Positions 8,123 through 16,130 of a DNA stretch of 64,000 bases are shown one piece after another. This DNA is from Pelagicoccus sp. SDUM812003. GTDB lineage: Bacteria; Verrucomicrobiota; Verrucomicrobiia; Opitutales; Opitutaceae. Where the stretch lies: positions 186,001 through 250,000 of the forward strand of contig NZ_JARXHY010000004.1 of NCBI RefSeq assembly GCF_031127815.1, in the 5' to 3' direction. Numbering within the stretch: position 1 is the first letter of the stretch; every line of letters begins with the position of its first letter. Below the pieces are notes generated by a model, which was given only the letters and a program-made list of their open reading frames with translations, searched no databases and was not told where the DNA came from. Position numbers and translations under genes: made by a program.

Positions 8123-9109
8123 CTAGCTCCAGCGCCAGAGCTCCGGAACCCAACGGTATCCTTCGCCCGCTTTGGCGATGTGTCCCACCGCGGGGAAGGG
8201 CATATGGCTGCCGCTGACTTCGACGCCTTGTTCGGCGGCCATGGCGAGGCGCTTTTGCCGCGTGGCGATGGCTTGTTCGCCGTCGGTATCATAGTCGATG
8301 CCCCAGTCGGGATGAGCGAGAAAGAGCTCGTGGTTGTGGGCGAAGTCGGCGAGAAACCAATGCTGTTGGCCTTCCGATTCGAGCTTGAGCCCGATGTGTC
8401 CCTGAGTGTGCCCTGGTAGTGGAATTCCGGTTACGCCGGGAGCGATGACCGCGTCGGGCTCGATGACGTTGAGCTTAGGTTTGATCGCTTCCAGGTGCTG
8501 ATGGATGCCGCGTACCATGTCGGCGAAGCCTTCTTGCTCGATGCTGTCGATTTGCTCGTAGAGCCCGTACCACTGGTCGAGCTCGGCTTGCGTGATGTGG
8601 TGCGCCGCTTTTTTGAATACGGGCTTTCCTGCCTTGTCAAGGGCGCCGAAAAGGTGATCCGGGTGAGCGTGCGTTAGCACCAGATCCGTGATATCCTCCG
8701 TGCGAAAACCGGCGTTGGCGAGGTGTTGGGTCAGAAGTCCGCTCTCGGGACCCCAAGCGCCGTTTAGACCGGTGTCGACGAGAATGGTTTGGTCTCCGGT
8801 CTTGATCACGAAGGTTTGCACGTGAGTGGGAACGACGTCGGTCGGCTGATAGGTCGCCGCGAGGGCCGCTTCTATCTCTTCTCGACTGGCCTTCCCGCTG
8901 CCGAAGACGTTGGAGTCGAGGGGAATGGATCCGTCGGCGATGACGTAGAGCTCGATCGCCCCGATGCGTTTCTTGTAGAAGCCGGCGCCCTGAGTCAGGG
9001 CTTTTTTCCCTTTGCCCAAGGCGGCTTTCGATGGGCTGGCGATTCCGATGGCTAGGCTTGCGAGGGCAAGCGACTTGAGGACGTCTCTTCGAGTGGTAGT
9101 CGAGGGCAT
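8123..9109 (-). CDS. Exported metallo-beta-lactamase-fold hydrolase
   Basis: 328 aa. The N-terminus TTRRDVLKSLALASLAIG is a Tat-type signal (twin Arg, hydrophobic stretch, Ala-rich cleavage region near residues 28-30), implying folded, metal-loaded export. The MBL core has ILVDTGL, the metal motif THAHPDHLFG (HxHxDH), a later ligand His in PLPGHTQGHIGL, and LADFAHNHEL. It resembles quorum-quenching-lactonase-like and similar MBL hydrolases, but the substrate cannot be assigned. It is downstream of lspA by 90 bp on the same strand. The start at 9109 is supported by the intact signal peptide. Confidence 0.92.
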   Translation of the reverse strand: MPSTTTRRDVLKSLALASLAIGIASPSKAALGKGKKALTQGAGFYKKRIGAIELYVIADGSIPLDSNVFGSGKASREEIEAALAATYQPTDVVPTHVQTFVIKTGDQTILVDTGLNGAWGPESGLLTQHLANAGFRTEDITDLVLTHAHPDHLFGALDKAGKPVFKKAAHHITQAELDQWYGLYEQIDSIEQEGFADMVRGIHQHLEAIKPKLNVIEPDAVIAPGVTGIPLPGHTQGHIGLKLESEGQQHWFLADFAHNHELFLAHPDWGIDYDTDGEQAIATRQKRLAMAAEQGVEVSGSHMPFPAVGHIAKAGEGYRWVPELWRWS

Positions 9110-9199
9110 GATACGTTGGGTGCTCGGGTTGGGTTTGGGAGCGGAAAAACGAACGCCGACGCGGTTTGATTGAGGCGGGGCGGTGTGTCGGGGGGGCGG

Positions 9200-9754
9200 C
9201 TACGGCTGATCCTTCTTCTCCTGGATCTCCGCGGCCTGCTTGCTGCGTTCCTGCTTGAACGAGAAATAGATGTAGATCGCCACGCCCACGGTGATGCCGG
9301 AATCGGCCACATTGAAGCTGGGAAAATAGAGGTCGCCGAAGTCCTTGCCGAAGAGGCTGACGTCGAGCAGGTGGAAATCCAGGAAGTCGACCACGTGGCC
9401 GATCCGGATGCGGTCGATGAGGTTTCCCACGATGCCTCCGATGATCAGGCCGAAGGCGATCTGGTTCATGCGCAGCTTGAGCTCGAGCGCTTTTCGAAAG
9501 ACGAAGATGAGCGCCAGAGCCACGAAGCCGACCGCGGCCAGGGCCCAAGTGTAGTCGGAGAACATCGACCAAGCGGCCCCGGTGTTGCCCACGTGCACGA
9601 TGTTGAAGAGGCCCGGGATCACTTCGATGGAGCTCGGAGGAAAGAAGGAGCCGTAGGGCAGGGTCTGGACCACCCAGACTTTGGTGGCCTGGTCGAAAAT
9701 CAAAACGGCTGCTGCCAGAATCAGCAGCAGCCGGTATGGAAAGAGCTTGCTCAC
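9200..9754 (-). CDS. lspA: Lipoprotein signal peptidase (signal peptidase II)
   Basis: 184 aa, slightly longer than usual through a charged C-terminal tail. It cleaves the signal peptide of diacylglyceryl-modified prolipoproteins in the inner membrane. Four hydrophobic segments are visible. The aspartyl-protease pair is Asp123 (in HVVDFL) and Asp151 (in FNVADSGITVG), with the family motifs NTGAAWSMF and NLIDRIRIG. The ileS-dksA-like-lspA order on the minus strand is a widely conserved neighbourhood; the gap to the DksA-like gene is 24 bp, so it is very likely one transcript. Confidence 0.97.
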   Translation of the reverse strand: MSKLFPYRLLLILAAAVLIFDQATKVWVVQTLPYGSFFPPSSIEVIPGLFNIVHVGNTGAAWSMFSDYTWALAAVGFVALALIFVFRKALELKLRMNQIAFGLIIGGIVGNLIDRIRIGHVVDFLDFHLLDVSLFGKDFGDLYFPSFNVADSGITVGVAIYIYFSFKQERSKQAAEIQEKKDQP

Positions 9755-9778
9755 GCGTCGCTTGCGAGGGGGCGGTTA

Positions 9779-10546
9779 CTACTCGTCGTCGTCTCCTCCG
9801 AAGCTGATGGAGTCTTCCGAGGACGCGTCGGCGAAGACGCCGCCGGCCTGGCTGCGGGAGCGGAAGGTGTTTTTTTCGATCTGCTCCTGGGTTTTCATGG
9901 AGTAGCGCGTGAAGGGCACAGCCAGCAGGCGCTCCTCTCGGATCTGCTTGCCGGTCATCTCGCAGATGCCGTAGGTGCCTTTGAAAATGCGATCGATAGC
10001 GGCTTCGATCTCGTGCAGGGCGTCCTGTTCGTTGGACACCATGCTCAGGGCGAAATCGCGGTCGAAGGTATCGGTGCCCGCGTCGGCCATGTGCTGGCTG
10101 TAGCTGGAAAGGTCGCCGGAGTCGTCCTTGCTGGAGCGCTTGAGGGTTTCCTCGGTATGGGCGTGCAAGCCTTCCTTCACGTGGTTTCGCAGTTCGACCA
10201 GCAGGTCGTAGAACTTGCGGTACTTGGCGGGGACTTGGCTCTCGTCGCGCTTCTTCTCCACCGGAGCGGTGGGGTTGTAGCCGAGGATGTCGGCCAGTGA
10301 AGCGGCTCCGTAGCTTTGCTTCTGGTGCTTGGCCTCGGCCTCTTCCAGAGCCTTGCGGGCCTTTTCCTTGGCGGCGATATCGGTATCCTTCTTCGAATCG
10401 TCGTCGCCTCGGGTGCTCGCGATAGCGATGGCGTCGTCGAGCGAGAAGCCGCTGCCCTTGCTTTTCGAAACTCCGTTTTTCTTCTTCGCTGGCTTTTTGG
10501 CGGCAGACTTTTTGGTTTTCTTAGGGGTCTTTTTTTCTTCGGGCAT
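9779..10546 (-). CDS. TraR/DksA-family regulator with degenerate zinc site
   Basis: 255 aa, long for the family. Residues 1-30 are Lys/Ala-rich and could bind nucleic acid. The middle is charged and helical. The TraR/DksA region (about 105-225) carries the coiled-coil tip motif DxxD (Asp159-T-F-Asp162-R), followed by GTYGICEMTGK and PFTRYSMKTQ. In canonical members the four zinc ligands are Cys; here they are Cys195, Thr198, Ser216 and Thr219, so three of four are lost and zinc binding is unlikely. Such proteins usually bind the RNA polymerase secondary channel. It lies 4 bp after ileS and 24 bp before lspA. Confidence 0.9.
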   Translation of the reverse strand: MPEEKKTPKKTKKSAAKKPAKKKNGVSKSKGSGFSLDDAIAIASTRGDDDSKKDTDIAAKEKARKALEEAEAKHQKQSYGAASLADILGYNPTAPVEKKRDESQVPAKYRKFYDLLVELRNHVKEGLHAHTEETLKRSSKDDSGDLSSYSQHMADAGTDTFDRDFALSMVSNEQDALHEIEAAIDRIFKGTYGICEMTGKQIREERLLAVPFTRYSMKTQEQIEKNTFRSRSQAGGVFADASSEDSISFGGDDDE

Positions 10547-10550
10547 GTGT

Positions 10551-13337
10551 TCAGGCTTGAGTTAGAGCTTTCTCGCAGCGCGAACAGGTGTGTTCGTTTT
10601 CAGTGCCGCCTTCCAGCTGGGGCTCCCATCTCCAGCAGCGTGGACAGCGACCTCCGGTCGCTTTGCTGGCGGCGATGGCGAGCTCAGCCTTCTCGTGGGC
10701 TGCGAGTTCGACTTTGGAAACGATAAGTAGTTCCTCGAGAAAGTGTTGATAGCGGTCGAGACGTACGAACGAGGCGTCGCTTTGCTTGCCGGAAATCGTC
10801 ACGTACGCGTCGAGCGAGCGTCCGATTTCACCGCTGGAGCGCAGGCCTTCCAGCTTTTCGTTCACCTGGTCGCGGAAGGAGAACAGCTCCACGAAGTCCG
10901 CTGCCAGCTCCGCGTCCTGCCAGCTCTTGGCGTCTGAAGGCCAATCCTGCAGGGCGAGGGCGTCGTCGGTGAAGTCGGTCTCCTCCTTGAAGTAGGCCCA
11001 GGCCTCGTCGGAGGTGAAGGGCAGGATAGGTCCGAGCAGGCGGACCAAGGTGTTGAAGATGTGGTAGATGGCGGTCTGGGAGGAACGACGCAGCGGGTGG
11101 CTGTTTTCCAGCGTGTACATGCGATCCTTGAGGATGTCGTGGTACAGCGAGGACAGGGTGACCGAGCAGAACTGGTTGCAGAGCTGGAAGACCTTGTGGA
11201 ACTCGTAGTTCTCGTAGGCCTTTTCCACCTGTTCCGCTAGCTCTCCGGTCTTGTGCAGGGCCCAGCGGTCGAGCTCGTGCAGCTCCTTGATCGGCAGGGC
11301 GTGCTGCTCGAAGTCGAAGTCGTAGAGATTGGAGAGCTGGTAGCGGTAGGTGTTGCGGAAGAGACGATAGGCGTCTCCCACGCCAGCGAGGATTTGCTCC
11401 GAGATGCCGATGTCGGCCCGGAAGTCGGTGGAGGCGATCCACAGGCGCACCACGTCGGCCCCGAACTTGTCCATGTAGTGGACGAGCGTCATGGCGCCGT
11501 CGCTCTTGGAGAGCTTGGAGCCGTCCTGGTTCACCAGGAAGCCGTGGGTGAGAATCTTCTCGTAGGGCGCTTTGTTTTCGCGGATGACGCCGGTCCAGAG
11601 GGAGGACTGGAACCAGCCGCGATGCTGGTCGCTGCCTTCCAGGTAGAGGTCGCAGGGCCACTTGAGCTCCGGATTGCTTTTGAGCACCGAGAAGTGGCTG
11701 GTGCCAGAGTCGATCCAGACATCGAGCGTGTCGGTGCCGGCTTTGAGTTTCTTGCCTTTCCAGGATTCAGGCAGCTCGATGCCGGAGAGCAGTTCCTCGG
11801 AGGTGGAGGTGTACCAGAGATTGGTGCCAGCGGAAGCGACCTTGTCCGCGACCGCTTTGATGACGCCGGCGTCCATGTAGGCTTCGCCGTTTTCATCGTA
11901 AAACGCGGGAATGGGCACGCCCCAGGAGCGTTGACGGCTGATGCACCAGTCGGGCCGCGATTCCACGGCGCCGGTGATGCGCTTTTCGCCCCATTCGGGG
12001 ATCCACTTCACTTGCTTGATGGCGTCGAGGGCCGTCTGGCGCTTGTCGGCCTTGTCGAGCGCGACGAACCATTGGTCCACGGCTCGGAAAATGACAGGTG
12101 TCTTGGAGCGCCAGCAGTGCGGGTAGCTGTGCTTGATGTTCTTCTTCTTCAGCAGGGCTCCCGCTTCGTCGAGGGCTTTGAGCACCTTGCCGTTGGCGGG
12201 CACCCAGCCGTTTTCCTCCAGCACGGATTCGCCCACCAAGTAGTCGGGCACCTGGCCGTCGTCGTCGTACTTGCCCTCGTCGTTGACCGGGCAGTAGATG
12301 TCCAGGCCGTAGCTCAGGCCCGTGAGGTAGTCTTCCTGTCCGTGACCGGGAGCGGTGTGCACGCAGCCGGTACCGGACTCGGTGGTGACGTAGTCGGCCA
12401 GCACGATGGGGCTGGGGCGGTCGATGAGCGGATGGCGAGATTCGACGCCTTCCAGATCCTGACCGAGGACCTCCTTGACGATTTTCCAGTCTTCGAGGTC
12501 AACATCCGCCACGAACTTCTCGACTAGGTCCTTGGCCACGATGAATACCGTTTCGCCCGCTTCCACGAAGGCGTAGGTGAGGCGAGGGTGCACGGCGACC
12601 GCGAGGTTGGCGGGAATGGTCCACGGAGTGGTGGTCCAGATGACGGTGGAAAGCGGCTTTTCGATGCCGAACTTGGCTTTTTCCGGAATGTCGAAGGCGA
12701 CCCAGATGGAAGGGCTGGTGTGGTCCTTGTATTCAATCTCCGCTTCCGCCAGCGCGGTGGCGCAAGGGATGGACCAGTAGACTGGCTTCTTGCTGCGGTA
12801 GACCAGGCCTTGCTCGACGAAGGAGGCGAGGGTGCGTAGGATTTCCGCTTCGTAGGCGGGATTCTTGGTCTTGTATTCGTTTTCCCAATCCGCCAGCACG
12901 CCGAGGCGTCTGAACTGCTCGCGCTGCACGCCGATCCAATGCTCGGAAAACGCGTCGCACTTGTCGCGCAGCTCCGCGGTAGAGAGGTCCTTGCCCTCGG
13001 CCTGCAGCTCCTTGGTGACCTTGTGCTCGATCGGGAGTCCGTGGCAGTCCCAGCCGGGCAAGTAGGGGGTGCGGAAGCCTTGGGCTGCCTTGTAGCGCAG
13101 GACGATTTCCTTGAGCGTCTTGTTGAGGGCGTGGCCGAGGTGGAGTTCGCCGTTGGTGAAAGGCGGTCCATCGTGCAGCACGAAGAGCGGTCCGTCGGCG
13201 TTCTTTTCCTGAAGCTTCTGGTAGAGATTCGACGTTTCCCAGCGCTCTACTCTAGCCGGCTCTCGTTTGCCCAAGTTTGCCCGCATGGGGAAGGCCGTTT
13301 TGGGGAGATTCAGTGTGTCTTTGAAATTCGCTGACAT
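10551..13337 (-). CDS. ileS: Isoleucyl-tRNA synthetase
   Basis: 928 aa, typical bacterial type with C-terminal zinc domain. It charges tRNA-Ile and edits valine. Seen: the class I HIGH-type motif HLGHALNKT (near residue 65), the editing domain with TTPWTIPANLAVAVHP, WISRQRSWGVPIP-type region (here CISRQRSWGVP), the KMSKS-type motif as SKLSKSDG (near 608), and the terminal zinc motif CPRCW with CSRCEKAL. It opens the minus-strand series ileS-DksA-like-lspA. The start at 13337 lacks a Shine-Dalgarno sequence. A single conserved copy in a normal context; nothing suggests a mupirocin-resistant paralogue. Confidence 0.98.
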   Translation of the reverse strand: MSANFKDTLNLPKTAFPMRANLGKREPARVERWETSNLYQKLQEKNADGPLFVLHDGPPFTNGELHLGHALNKTLKEIVLRYKAAQGFRTPYLPGWDCHGLPIEHKVTKELQAEGKDLSTAELRDKCDAFSEHWIGVQREQFRRLGVLADWENEYKTKNPAYEAEILRTLASFVEQGLVYRSKKPVYWSIPCATALAEAEIEYKDHTSPSIWVAFDIPEKAKFGIEKPLSTVIWTTTPWTIPANLAVAVHPRLTYAFVEAGETVFIVAKDLVEKFVADVDLEDWKIVKEVLGQDLEGVESRHPLIDRPSPIVLADYVTTESGTGCVHTAPGHGQEDYLTGLSYGLDIYCPVNDEGKYDDDGQVPDYLVGESVLEENGWVPANGKVLKALDEAGALLKKKNIKHSYPHCWRSKTPVIFRAVDQWFVALDKADKRQTALDAIKQVKWIPEWGEKRITGAVESRPDWCISRQRSWGVPIPAFYDENGEAYMDAGVIKAVADKVASAGTNLWYTSTSEELLSGIELPESWKGKKLKAGTDTLDVWIDSGTSHFSVLKSNPELKWPCDLYLEGSDQHRGWFQSSLWTGVIRENKAPYEKILTHGFLVNQDGSKLSKSDGAMTLVHYMDKFGADVVRLWIASTDFRADIGISEQILAGVGDAYRLFRNTYRYQLSNLYDFDFEQHALPIKELHELDRWALHKTGELAEQVEKAYENYEFHKVFQLCNQFCSVTLSSLYHDILKDRMYTLENSHPLRRSSQTAIYHIFNTLVRLLGPILPFTSDEAWAYFKEETDFTDDALALQDWPSDAKSWQDAELAADFVELFSFRDQVNEKLEGLRSSGEIGRSLDAYVTISGKQSDASFVRLDRYQHFLEELLIVSKVELAAHEKAELAIAASKATGGRCPRCWRWEPQLEGGTENEHTCSRCEKALTQA

Positions 13338-13451
13338 GCCCGTCTTTTTAAGAATGCGCGGATACTGCGGATGCCGGTAGGCGTGTCAAGGGCGTAGCCG
13401 TGCGGATTTGCCTGCGGGTTTGCGCGTGCGCGGCGGGAGCGGCTGGAAGCC

Positions 13452-13847
13452 TCATGCCACGGCTAGAGACTGGATGCGCTGGAAGAGCTGGTGGGTGTTT
13501 TCCGGGGCGATGCGATCGGTGACGATGCACGGATCGTAGAGGAACTCGGTGTCGAGCCGCAGTCCGTTTTCGCTGCCGGGCCGCACGAAGTCCTCCACGA
13601 AGTCCATGCCGCCGCGGCTCTTGAGCCAGCGGTAGTAGAGGTCTGCGGCGTCGCTTTCGATCACGATGTCGACCTGAAGGCGCAAGGAGCAAATAAGCGT
13701 CAGGTCCCGGAAGGATGCGAACCAGGTCGGTGGATTTAGCAATTCGTCTCGTATGATCAGAATCATGGCGCTTGGTGCTGGGCGAAAGCCGCTTTCGACG
13801 TAGCCAAAAGCGTGCCAGCTAGGGGTAAGTATCGACCGCTTGCCCAT
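13452..13847 (-). CDS. Hypothetical protein
   Basis: 131 aa from the ATG at 13847, or 104 aa from an internal ATG at 13766 (MILIIRDELL), which may be the truer start because the first 27 residues look unlike a folded N-terminus. It has no signal peptide or membrane segment. The core reads as a small alpha/beta protein: DIVIESDAADLYYRWL, MDFVEDFVRPG, LDTEFLYDPC. I recognise no family. It lies 114 bp upstream of ileS on the same strand and might be co-transcribed. Confidence 0.6.
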   Translation of the reverse strand: MGKRSILTPSWHAFGYVESGFRPAPSAMILIIRDELLNPPTWFASFRDLTLICSLRLQVDIVIESDAADLYYRWLKSRGGMDFVEDFVRPGSENGLRLDTEFLYDPCIVTDRIAPENTHQLFQRIQSLAVA

Positions 13848-14042
13848 GGTTTTTTACAAAGCAGGCCGTAGGCGTGATTTTCGACAGGAAGTTTACACGC
13901 TTGTTCGTCCCGCGCCCCTGGCGATAGCGGGGCCCGGCAGAATTTCCGCGAGGCGAGGGGAACCTTTTAGCCTCCTGCGGAAAACGGGTTTGCTTTCTCC
14001 TGTCAGATTTGCCCAATGTGCCAGCCTTTTTTGCGAAAAGCT

Positions 14043-15845
14043 ATGAAACGGACACATCATTGCGGCCAGCTTCGCTCGAGCGACGTTGGAAAATCGGTAG
14101 CGCTGATCGGCTGGGTAGACTCCATCCGCGATCACGGCGGGATTCTCTTTATCGACCTAAGAGACCGCGAAGGCCTGACTCAGGTGAAGGCCAATCCGAA
14201 TAGCGATGACGCCGATTTCAATGCGGCCATCAACAGCCTCAAGCCCGAGTCCGTGGCCGAGTTTCACGGCGAGGTGGAAGCTCGAGAGGAGGGCACGATC
14301 AATGCGAAGATGCCTACCGGCGAGATCGAGGTGCAGGCCCGCTCCGTCGTGGTGCACAACATCTCCGAAACGCCTCCATTCCCCATCGAGGACGACAAGG
14401 GCGACAAGGTGAACGAGGACCTGCGTCTGCGCTACCGCTACCTCGACCTGCGCCGCAACAAGATGAGCAAGGTGGTGCGCATGCGCCACAACACCACCAA
14501 AGCCATCCGCGACTACATGGATGGAGAGGGATTTGTGGACGTGGAAACGCCCATCCTCTTCAAAAGCACGCCGGAGGGGGCTCGCGAGTACCTGGTGCCC
14601 AGCCGCATCAACCCAGGCGAGTTCTACGCCCTGCCGCAATCGCCGCAGCAGTTCAAGCAGATGCTGATGGTGGCCGGTGTGGAGCGCTACTACCAGGTCG
14701 CCCGCTGCTTCCGTGACGAAGACCTTCGCGCCGATCGCCAGATGGAGTTCACTCAGCTCGACATCGAGCTCTCCTTCATCGATCGGGAAGACATGTACGC
14801 CCTCATCGAGGGACTCATGAAGAAAATTTGGAAAGACGTGCTCGATATGGAAATCGAAGCCCCGTTCCCGCGCATGTCCTTCCAGGATGCGATGGACCGC
14901 TACGGGGTGGACAAACCCGACACGCGCTTCGGTCTGGAGCTGAACGACTTTTCGGAAACCTTCGCCAAATCCTCCTTCAAGGTCTTCCAAGCCACCATCG
15001 CCAAGGGCGGTGTAGTCAAGGCCTTCAAGGCGCCCACGCTGGCGGACGTGACGCAGGGCGAGATGAAGCATCTCGAGGAGACTGCCAAGTCGCTCGGCGC
15101 CAAGGGATTGGCCTTTATCAAGGTCGCTGAAGGCGGGGAATGGAAGTCGCCCATCGTGAAGTTTTTCTCCGAGGAGGAAAAGGCGGCTCTCAACGAAAAG
15201 CTTGGCCTGGAGGAAGGGGACATCGTTTTCTTCGCCGCCTCCAAGTGGGAGGAAGCCTGCGCTATCCTCGGTCGAATCCGTCTGGAATGCGCCGAGCTGC
15301 TCAAGAAGCGTGCACGCTTGGAGATCCCCAAGGATCAGTTCAATTTCCTGTGGGTGGTCGACTTCCCGCTCATGTCCTACGACGACGAAGCAGGACGCTA
15401 CGTGGCCACGCACCATCCCTTCACCGCGCCGGTGGCCGAGGACGTACAGTACCTCGACTCCGATCCTAAGCGCGTGCGCGGTCAGCACTACGACCTAGTG
15501 CTGAACGGCGTGGAGCTCGGTGGTGGCTCGATCCGTATCCATCAGCGAGCGGTGCAGCAGAAGGTGTTTGAAGACGTGCTCAAGATCCCTGCTGACGTGG
15601 TGAAGGAACGCTTCGGCTACATGCTGGAAGCCTTCAAGTATGGAGCTCCGCCACACGGAGGCATCGCCTTCGGCCTCGACCGTCTGGTGATGATTCTCGC
15701 CGGTTTGAGCAGCATTCGCGATGTGATCGCGTTCCCGAAGACGCAGAAGGGGCAGTGCCTCATGACGGACAGCCCGACTCCGGTGACGGCCAAGCAGCTC
15801 AAGGATTTGCACATCGATACTGTGGTGCTCGACGAGGAATCGTGA
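14043..15845 (+). CDS. aspS: Aspartyl-tRNA synthetase
   Basis: 600 aa from the ATG at 14043; an upstream ATG at 14016 would add nine untypical residues. This is the bacterial class IIb type. The N-terminal OB fold (RDHGGILFIDLRDREGLTQV) binds the anticodon, followed by the catalytic domain with motif 2 (CFRDEDLRADRQ, EFTQLDIE), the bacterial GAD insertion and motif 3 (GIAFGLDRLVMIL). Whether it is discriminating or also charges tRNA-Asn cannot be told here. It stands alone between a divergent gene and a strong terminator. Confidence 0.98.
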   Translation: MKRTHHCGQLRSSDVGKSVALIGWVDSIRDHGGILFIDLRDREGLTQVKANPNSDDADFNAAINSLKPESVAEFHGEVEAREEGTINAKMPTGEIEVQARSVVVHNISETPPFPIEDDKGDKVNEDLRLRYRYLDLRRNKMSKVVRMRHNTTKAIRDYMDGEGFVDVETPILFKSTPEGAREYLVPSRINPGEFYALPQSPQQFKQMLMVAGVERYYQVARCFRDEDLRADRQMEFTQLDIELSFIDREDMYALIEGLMKKIWKDVLDMEIEAPFPRMSFQDAMDRYGVDKPDTRFGLELNDFSETFAKSSFKVFQATIAKGGVVKAFKAPTLADVTQGEMKHLEETAKSLGAKGLAFIKVAEGGEWKSPIVKFFSEEEKAALNEKLGLEEGDIVFFAASKWEEACAILGRIRLECAELLKKRARLEIPKDQFNFLWVVDFPLMSYDDEAGRYVATHHPFTAPVAEDVQYLDSDPKRVRGQHYDLVLNGVELGGGSIRIHQRAVQQKVFEDVLKIPADVVKERFGYMLEAFKYGAPPHGGIAFGLDRLVMILAGLSSIRDVIAFPKTQKGQCLMTDSPTPVTAKQLKDLHIDTVVLDEES

Positions 15846-15917
15846 GCAGGTTGCCTATATATTAGAAGCAGGCGCGATGGGCGCCGCACCGAAGCGACTC
15901 ATAGTCAAACGCTTTCC

Positions 15918-15948
15918 AAGACCGCTCAATTTCGAGCGGTCTTTTTTT
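15918..15948 (+). terminator. Terminator after aspS
   Basis: Perfect 10-bp stem AAGACCGCTC / GAGCGGTCTT (15918-15927, 15934-15943), loop AATTTC, running into seven T. It lies 73 bp past the aspS stop and ends that transcript before the amt promoter. Confidence 0.9.
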
Positions 15949-16053
15949 GCACGGTGACATTTGAGCGCCCGCGAGCGAGGTGATGCTGTTCTAGAAATTA
16001 TATTCATGGGTTTCTAGAGGCGGACTCGCAAAATTCTGTCAAAACTAGGTAGC

Positions 16054-16069
16054 TGGCATGCCAGTTGCT
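16054..16069 (+). promoter_or_regulatory. Sigma-54 (RpoN) promoter of amt-glnB
   Basis: TGGCATG-CCAG-TTGCT matches the sigma-54 consensus TGGCAC/TG-N4-TTGCA/T, with the GG and GC elements correctly spaced. Transcription would start near 16080, leaving a 50-nt leader. Two TCTAGA-centred sequences (15990-15995 and 16013-16018, 23 bp apart centre to centre) lie 60-90 bp upstream, where an enhancer-binding activator could sit. This excludes the upstream TTG at 16065 as a start of amt. Confidence 0.75.
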
Positions 16070-16130
16070 GAAAGTCCGACGGTCCTTGATCTGCCAACAG
16101 CAGCGTCAATCCCCCATCACTAACCACAAC

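Noticed and set aside
11253-12527. 424-codon antisense ORF over ileS
   Set aside because: Shadow of ileS; no family features and His/Val/Gly-rich composition typical of such shadows.
14157-15488. 443-codon antisense ORF over aspS
   Set aside because: A product of GC-skewed codon use in aspS; the sense frame is a full synthetase with all motifs.
16065-16130. Earlier TTG start of amt
   Set aside because: It would place the start inside the sigma-54 promoter and before the expected transcript start.
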